This document shows positions 57,801-64,000 of a stretch of DNA of 64,000 nt, in pieces. This DNA comes from Gnetum montanum. Taxonomy: Eukaryota > Streptophyta > Gnetopsida > Gnetales > Gnetaceae. Each line of letters starts with the position of its first letter. The stretch's first letter is position 1. The stretch spans positions 17,158 to 81,157 of the forward strand of contig MNCI01037991.1 in NCBI GenBank assembly GCA_015680685.1, read 5' to 3'. The notes under the pieces are model-generated. The model worked only from the letters and a program-made list of their open reading frames with translations, had not been told where the DNA came from and did no database searches. The position numbers and the translations under genes are program-made.

Positions 57801-57948
57801 TGTCAGGTTCCTCATAGAGAGGACCAGTTGCATATGAGTCCTCTGCATGCTCTTGAGGTTGCATGCTTTGTCCCCATCTGGTTCTAGGTTGCTTCTCCCA
57901 AGGTTGTGATGGTCCTTCCTTCCTTAGATGTCTTGGTTTCAGTGCCAT
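54870..57948 (-). pseudogene. E6 downstream ORF (env-position, coiled-coil protein)
   Basis: The ATG at 57948 follows the intron directly. Open pieces at 57948-57754, 57345-56977 and 55656-55402 share one frame, so the ORF of roughly 850-1000 codons is broken mainly by point stops. N-terminal part: basic (KPRHLRKEG). Residues about 200-320: EFGALTTVECIYFKIASYHL, TLSGKFPINLPQLLFLEIEK and LSFSCLIKKLCKWARIAQYA, shared with E3. From about residue 550 on it is rich in E, K, Q and L with heptad-like runs (EVAQLRAQLANVTILNYDLT), as in coiled coils. No signal peptide or clear membrane segment was seen. Other Athila-type elements have an ORF in this place, often called env-like; I cannot assign a function. 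Confidence 0.7.
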
Positions 57949-58013
57949 CTGCAATCACAACATAACCATGAATTAAAATGTGTGTGTGTTTCCCCAAAAT
58001 GGCAATAAGATAC
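57949..58013 (-). other. Conserved intron in E6 (65 nt)
   Basis: Minus strand donor GAGAAG|GTATC and acceptor GTGATTGCAG|ATGGC, with a T/C- and A-rich interior. Confidence 0.65.
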
Positions 58014-58279
58014 CTTCTCATGATGTCTTGGCTATGACAGTGACACGTACATGTTGTTTGATCTAAGGTGGTGGTTTGATAAGCCCTCAGGTGCGTTAAG
58101 TTTTGATTAATTTTGATTAACCCTAGGGTGCATTAAGTTTTGATTAACCCTAGGTGTGTTAAGTTTTGATGTAGCAAAATAGTGAAGGAACAGGTAGATG
58201 TGGATAAGCATTAGGATGGTAATGTTCTTGGGAAGGAGATTGGACGTAGAAAACTTGAAAAACTCCCCTAGTGTTCTGA

Positions 58280-58440
58280 GCAAATGGACAACATTCTAAG
58301 AAACAATGCGTTTATATATAGGGGTCTAAGAACTACATCGATGGGGCTACGTAAATGGGGCTGCATCGACATAGGTGGCTACGTATATGGGGGCACATCA
58401 ATGTAGCTATTCAGCTATGTTGACCATCATTGACTAAGGT
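58280..58440 (-). promoter_or_regulatory. Internal U3-like promoter candidate in E6
   Basis: On the minus strand, repeated CATCGATG/TCAATG motifs (including TAGTCAATGATGGTC) lead to CCCCTATATATAAACG (58312-58323). Motif type, order and spacing resemble the U3 of the E6 LTR, though the sequence is not a plain copy. It lies about 300 bp upstream of the intron and the downstream ORF, so it could drive that ORF separately from gag-pol. Confidence 0.4.
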
Positions 58441-59935
58441 GTTAAAGACCCAAATTTGTGAGTTTTGGCACAAGACTGGAGTCATGAGAAAGCTAAGAGA
58501 CTCGAGAACATGATGGAACCACAAGGAAGGGATGTCACTGTACAAAGGAGAGTTAGAGTGAGGAGAATTTCATAATAGGGAAATTGGTGGATGAAGAGCC
58601 ACACGATGGGTAGCATTAAAACAGTTGACCAACTATATCAACGGGGTAGGAGATTAACAACCAAGATGAAAGGATGTGCAAGTGAGTCCTTCCCATAGTA
58701 GGCTTCAACCTTGTGTGCCCTTGCACATCATCAACATAGGAATTTGTGGGCCCCATAGTTAATTAATGGCAGCAGAAGTTAATACTCACACTCACAACAA
58801 CCAACCGAAGGATTTATGAGTTCTAGCAAACCAAGACAAATGATCAAAACATAAAATAGGTAGCGAGGTAAATAACGGAGAGCAATTGAGGAAGGGAATG
58901 GAATGTGTGAAATGGAATTCCAAATTGTGGTCACATGAGATCCTTTGTGAAGTTTGTGGTTAAGTGACCCGGTAGGATCCATCCTCAATCTAGACCAAAA
59001 CCAACCACATTTAGTGACTTCACATCAACATTCTAAGACTAATCTGTCCCTTGAAACATGAGAGTCCTATCATAAACTAACCACCATTTTAACATATGTG
59101 AGAAATAGGAAGTGAGAAAGGGCTTGAGTGAGAGGGAACAAGACAAGTCCCATCCGTAGTGCTTGTAACCCTTTATAGATGGTCTAAGGGATGTGCTTTG
59201 AATTCCCATGTTGGTTTTCTTTTTTTTTTTGACTGGGAACCATAGCATGCAAAGACCTAAGCATTTGCACATTGATTTTGTCCAAGGGATGCTATTTAAA
59301 TCCTCATTGTTTGTTGGTTTTTTTTGTTTGAATGATGAGGACCACACCATGTGAGGATAGCTTGCTATTTAGCTTTTGGTATGAGGGGATATGGAATGGT
59401 AAGAAGTCCATGAGAACATGTTCACATACAAGGAAGCAAAGAAGTACAAAGAATGTTACGTTCCCTTGAAATCACATCCTATTCAACCTATTGGATCCTT
59501 CTCAAGTCAAGAACCTACACAAGCCACAAATTAATTAAAGTTGTGTTGAATGAAAGAGGGATTGCATGTTTCCACAATAGGGAAAATCATAGAGTGTGTG
59601 GATGGGTGGATGACGTGGACTCATTGCCTATTAAATGAAGTGAAAGTATAACTTAGCTTCCTGAAACCAAAATGCTAAGGTGAGAACTTAGATATAGTCA
59701 ACAAGCCATCATAAGCATGCCCCTGTTGGGTGCAACCATCTCACCATCACATCCTATGGTAATAAGACAACTTTATTAGTGAAAATAAATAAAAGGAAAT
59801 AATTAACATAAAATAGAACAAAACGACAAGAGAGAAAGAGTAGGTAAGAAATGTCAAATGTATGAACGATGGTGTAAAATAAAAATGTGTAAGACAAAAA
59901 ATAAAGAAAATACATGAGAGGCCAAGATAACTATT
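58441..59935 (-). other. E6 pol-to-intron spacer
   Basis: No intact gene. About 58900-59140 is the E6 version of the small ORF of E2 (18744-19082), with stops. Confidence 0.55.
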
Positions 59936-61200
59936 TTAGTATGGGTAGTGACCTCCCCCATGACTAAGCTTGGAGGAGAAGATTTGAAATATGGAATGTG
60001 GCTGATCATTCAACAAAATGGTAGTGGCACTGGGTTGGTGTAGTTCATGGAAGGGGTTTAATTGTTGCATGTTGACCAACTGTGTTTTCGTTAGGTCTTT
60101 AGGTTTGTGTATGAGTAGGGCCCCAGATAGAAAGGTCTCAAAAACAATATAAGGTCCCTCCCACAGTGTTTGAAACTTGGTCTGTTGTGGCACATGTGTG
60201 GTGTTCCAATAGAGAACCTTATATCCACATTGAAATTTTACCTTCTGAATCCTAAGGTCATGATGTTGTTTGTTATATGCTTTATGTACCTCACTTTATG
60301 ATAGGACTACTAATCGATTCTCATCTAGCACATTTAAGTTGATAATCCATTCTCATTGTGCTAGGGATAAGTCAAAACCTAAGTCATTTGCAGTGGATAG
60401 TGTTTATAGTTCTACCTAAATCGGGAATGTTGGTAGTTTTTTGTACACCAACTCATAAGGGGAGTATCCAATAGGAATTTTCTATGTTGAGTGGTAGCCC
60501 TAGAGGACATTGTTAAGTTTTGTGCTTCAATCCCTCCTATATTTGATAATTTTCCTAGCTAGGATTTTTGTAATCTCCAGGTTTATGACTTTGGCTTACT
60601 TGTTGGCTTGGGGGCGATAGGGTGTTGTTAGTTTATGTTCTAATTCCAAATGCTGCATGAGTTTACAAAAAGTAGCACCTGTGAAGTGAGTACCATTATC
60701 TAAAATAAGTGCATGAGGCACCCCAAACCTATTCACGATTTGCTATTGAACAAATCGTGCGACTGTGGTTGAGGAACAGTTGGTGACGACTGCCACCTCT
60801 ACCCACTTGGTGTAGTAGTCCATCGCAACAATGATATACACCTTCCCATTTGACATGGGCATGATGGGGCCCATGAAGTTGATGCCCCAAATGTTGAAGG
60901 GTTTGAGTGGCTAAATCCACTATTTAGGTCCCTCCATTCTCATCATCATCCCACCATCTCTTTGACATCAATCACAAGAGCGGACGAACCATTGAGCATC
61001 TTTGAAGAGTGTAGACCAGTAGTATCCTATAAGCAAGATCTTAATGGCCATGCACCATCCTGCATAATGGCCCCAACAAGGGACCTAATGGGAATCCTAG
61101 AGGATGCATAGTTGATCTGCATCAGGGATGCACCATCGAACGAAGCCATCTGCACATAGCTTGTAGAGGTATCCATTGATTTCCATGAAGTTCTTGGCTA
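59936..61200 (-). pseudogene. E6 integrase
   Basis: Zinc-binding part (about 60960-61100): GHYAGWCMAIKILLIGYYWS, TLFKDAQWF and CD.CQRDG. Core: INFMGPIMPMSNGKVYIIVA, MDYYTKWVEVA (first D), FGVPHALILDNGTHFTGA (second D). At TTPYRPQAN the usual GQVE is replaced by a codon for K, a stop, A and K, so the catalytic glutamate is lost (about 60590-60600). C-terminal part 59936-60193: LWEGPYIVFETF and IFQIFSSKLSHGGGHYPY to the pol stop. It would insert element DNA; this copy cannot. Confidence 0.88.
59949..59963 (-). promoter_or_regulatory. Internal polypurine tract of E6
   Basis: Minus strand GTCATGGGGGAGGT inside the codons for SHGGGH at the end of pol. Confidence 0.55.
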
Positions 61201-61209
61201 TGTGAAGAA

Positions 61210-61960
61210 ACCATTATTTATTCTGATGGTCCAACTCCTTGGGTAGCTCTTGTGTAAGGAGATAAGTAAGGATGTCATGAAATTAATTTTATTTTGTGGG
61301 GACTTCTTTCTTGATTGCTCCAACAAAGAGGAGTTCATTTGAAAACTAGTCAGTGAGTGGGCCCTCCTCCTCCATGTTGTCCCATCATAATCGAGACAAG
61401 TGATTAGCAACCATGTTCTCAATTCCATTTTTGTCCACCATAGTAGGATCAAATTCTGGAAGGATCATGAACCACCGCATGACATAGGGGCTCACTGTTG
61501 CTTTGTTCATAAGGAACTGGATGGTACTGTGATTTGTATGCAAAAAAACCTTGTATTTGAGCACATAGTGAAAGAAATTTTCTAAGGTGAACACCACTAT
61601 CATAAACTCCTTTTCAATGGTGGTGTAATTTAGCTGATCACCCACAATACTTTGACTTGCACAGTGGATGTAATATGGATGCTTTTAGTCATCCAACTAT
61701 GTGAGCACATCTCCCAATGCATAGTTAGACACATCTGTCATGATGTGGAATGGTCTAGACTAATCAAGAGCTTGTAGAATTAGAGTCTCTATGAGTTTTT
61801 ACTTCAGCATTTGGAATGCAGATTCACATTCCCCAGTCTAGAAAAACAGGATGTCTTTCTTGGTTAGCTCCACCAACGGCTTGAAAATCTTTGAAAAATT
61901 CTCAATAGAGCGCTAATAGTAACCAGTGTATCCAGGGAATGACCAGACATCCCTTATAGT
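61210..61960 (-). pseudogene. E6 RNase H region
   Basis: Open piece 61385-61645: DQLNYTTIEKEFMIVVFTLE, FFHYVLKYKVFLHTNHSTIQ, FLMNKATVSPYVMRWFMILP and NGIENMVANHLSRL, matching gypsy RNase H and homologous to E5 51698-51925. The same frame as RT and the integrase end. Stops separate the pieces. Confidence 0.88.
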
Positions 61961-62880
61961 TCTTGGCTGACTGGAAATTCCTTGGATAACCCTGATTTTC
62001 TCAGGATCCACCTCGATCCCTTCTTGTGAGATTTGGTGTCCCAAAACAGTGCCTTCTTGTACCATGAGATGGATCTTTTGCCAGTTGAGCTATAAGTTAG
62101 TTTCTACACACTGCTTCAAAACCTCCTCAAGGCAGTCCAAGGCTTGCTCGAATGTTGTCCCATAGGTGGAGAAATCATCCATGAAAACTTCTATACCATT
62201 GCCGATTTGCTGTTGGAAGATGTTGAGGACAAGGTGTTGGAAGGTTGCAGGAATGTTACACAAGCCAAAGGGCATTTTCTTATATGTGAAAGTCCCCTAA
62301 GGACTCATAAACGTTGTCTTAGCTTGGTCCTCTAGAATAATCTGGATTTGGTTATAGCCACTGTAACTATCCACGAATATGTAGTAATAATGCCCCAAAA
62401 TGGTATCCAACACTTGGTCCACAAATGGGAGGGGAAAATGATTCTTAAAGGTTGCCATATTTAGTAATCGAAAATCGATACAGACCCTCCATTTTCCACT
62501 CACTATCTACAATGGGGTAGATGAATCCCACCTTCAGTAATTGTTCAATTTCATCCTTGACGAATGGTTTAAGTTTGGGATTCAATTGGCCTTATGGCTA
62601 TTTTTGTGGCTTCATGGAGTGATCGATATAGATTTAATGTTTGCATACCCTAGGATCAATCCCTGTTAACTCAGGATATGACCATGTAAAGGCAGTCAAC
62701 CACTTGTTCACCATCCTTAGCAATTTCTCCTTTTGCTCAGGAGAAAGAGTGGAATTGATTATTACTAGCTTACCATTTTGTAAGAATGCATATTTTAGGT
62801 TGACTGGTAAGGGCTTTAGTTCTAGGTGCTCCTGTTTAAAGCTTTCAGGGATCTGTAGCTTTCCCTAATCAGTAACATCA
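61961..62880 (-). pseudogene. E6 reverse transcriptase
   Basis: Pieces 62297-62503 (SGKWRVCIDFRLLNMATFKN, HFPLPFVDQVLD, FVDSYSGYNQI) and 62090-62275 (PFGLCNIPATFQ, GNGIEVFMDDFSTYG). The catalytic motif reads FMDD, the form usual in Athila/Tat gypsy elements. In frame with each other; stops at about 62280 and elsewhere. Confidence 0.92.
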
Positions 62881-63080
62881 TTAGTAGTGGAAAGTTGTTG
62901 ATGGACTTATTCCGGTTCACCTATGCTCCCCATATAGGTACATACAAGGCCCTTAGAGGGTTCCATGCATAGGGCACTACTATCAGAGTTAGTGGTCAAC
63001 TACTGGGTGCCTTCTTGATTCATGGCTACTGCATATAGGCATCATTGGATTTGTGACTTGGTGACACACCAACTACATGC

Positions 63081-63698
63081 TCAAATGGATGTCCACTTAA
63101 TGGACCAGAGTTGTTGCACAAAGTTGCACCCAGAATCACTATACATAATGCATGAGACACACTTCTTCTTGATCTTCCCAAAAGGATTTTCCTTGGAAAT
63201 TTCAAGGGAGAGATCTTGAAGTCCCAAAAATGCATCCACCATACTGAGCCATGCACTTCCCATTATAATCGAGAAGTCTCCCTTATAGTTATTGACACAG
63301 ATCACTAGGAAATTAGCAGGGTAGGACCAACCACAAATAATGGTCATAATATCTTCTACCAATCCTAAGGGAATAGTGATGGATTGGTCTGCCAACTTGA
63401 GTTGAATGTTGTTCTTCTTCAATGGAGGCAAGTTCCAAGTCTTGTACATATCATGTGAAATCAAGTTGAAACCTAATCCCAAATCTAGATGAGTTTTGCT
63501 TAGCTGGTTGCCTGCCACTTGAAGGTATATGAGAGGGCTTTCTAGATCAGCCAATTTCCTAGGGAGATGACCTGCCTTGATCCAGTCCATCGCAACATGT
63601 GTTAGCATGATGGTTTTCACATTGGAAGGCATTTGGTTCAAAGGTTTCTCAGAGGATTGAGTATTAGAGGTAGTTAGAGATGAAGGGGCACTGGCCAT
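63081..63698 (-). pseudogene. E6 protease region
   Basis: Open for 205 codons. The active-site region is HLDLGLGFNLIS; family members use DLG in place of DSG, so the aspartate is kept while the following A-S positions are changed. LADQSITIPLGLVEDIMTII and GWSYPANFLVI match E2 17340-17450. The frame differs from RT, so a frameshift lies between about 62880 and 63080. Marked as pseudogene because the polyprotein is broken, not because this piece is. Confidence 0.8.
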
Positions 63699-64000
63699 AG
63701 ATGAGTGTGAGGGTGTGTTTAGGTTATTGATCTAGAAGAAACAATGTTTCCATGGCTTTGGTTTTGACCCACTTGGCTAAGAAGTCGGTTGTAAATTGAC
63801 AACCTTCATGGCTTTATGCTGCTATGGCTATGAAGGTATTTCTCCTTGCATGGGTGGAGCATGAGGTAGTTGAGTTGAGGGCTGATGGATAGGTATGGTC
63901 AAAGATGTGGCAAAGGATAGTGCAGATGTGGGTTTTCCCCCTTGGGTGATGGAGATGGGGCCCAAAATTATTTTGGAGGGTAGTAATGATTTTGAAAGGT
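63699..64000 (-). pseudogene. E6 gag C-terminal end (partial)
   Basis: Proline-rich, low-complexity sequence upstream of the protease in the same element, comparable to the proline-rich gag end of E2 (16800-16960). It runs off the window. Confidence 0.5.

Larger units (their letters stand above)
53964..64000 (-). mobile_element. E6: gypsy element with full pol and long downstream ORF (incomplete)
   Basis: 3' LTR, downstream ORF, intron, spacer, integrase, RNase H, RT, protease and the end of gag lie in order from left to right on the minus strand. The 5' part runs off the window. All domains carry stops, and integrase lacks its catalytic glutamate, so the copy is dead. It shows what the complete family member looks like. 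Confidence 0.93.

Noticed and set aside
1-64000. CRISPR arrays, tRNA, rRNA, bacterial-type operons
   Set aside because: None of the expected patterns is present; the short direct repeats are tandem duplications or LTR modules.

Overview
The window reads as intergenic nuclear DNA of a land plant with a large, repeat-rich genome. A gymnosperm would fit, but that is a guess. The evidence is plant-type LTR retrotransposons (Ty1/copia, and Ty3/gypsy of the Athila/Tat kind with tRNA-Asp-type primer sites), a plant sucrose-phosphate synthase (SPS) fragment, an AP2-domain gene with plant-style introns, and AT-rich sequence. No bacterial feature, CRISPR array, tRNA or rRNA gene was seen. Two assembly gaps are present (14628-15618 and 46496-46649).

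Layout, left to right. Bases 1-1564 are the 3' end of a gypsy element (E1, + strand). 1565-4434 is flank holding a decayed AP2-like pseudogene (3549-4291). 4435-9324 is a complete but decayed copia element on the minus strand (target duplication ATAGG). 10509-12082 is a candidate solo LTR (GATTA). 13702-13827 is the start of another AP2-like copy, cut upstream of its ATG by gypsy element E2 (13828-20759, + strand, GATAT). 20765-27867 is flank with a candidate MITE, a LINE scrap, many short tandem duplications and, at 26021-27103 on the minus strand, the one gene here that looks intact: a five-exon, 166-codon AP2-like gene.

From 27868 on the window is a nest of insertions. Gypsy element E3 (minus; 3' LTR 27868-28733) is split by gypsy element E4 (30121-36208, GTAGC) and by a giant-LTR element G (37576-47240, + strand, TGAAC). 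Next comes a copia RT fragment (47820-48437), cut by gypsy element E5 (from 48438), whose 5' LTR is cut in turn by gypsy element E6 (53964 to beyond the window end).

E1-E6 are one family: LTRs TGATG...CATCA, a tRNA-Asp-type primer site where visible, a polypurine tract (PPT) beside the 3' LTR, a second PPT inside the last codons of pol, a transcribed spacer, and a 60-65 nt intron ending just before a downstream ORF. E3 and E6 carry a long downstream ORF (about 0.9-1 kb of codons, coiled-coil rich). E4, E5 and E2 have lost most of it. E2 and E4 have also lost RT and integrase by deletions that keep the frame from gag to the pol terminus, so they look like organised non-autonomous derivatives.

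Element G is the most striking object. It has 3.4-3.6 kb LTRs around a 2.6 kb interior that encodes only gag and protease, and each LTR carries, in U3, the same fragment of the C-terminal phosphatase-like domain of SPS. It is a non-autonomous gypsy-type element that has trapped a host gene fragment inside its LTR and so holds two copies of it.
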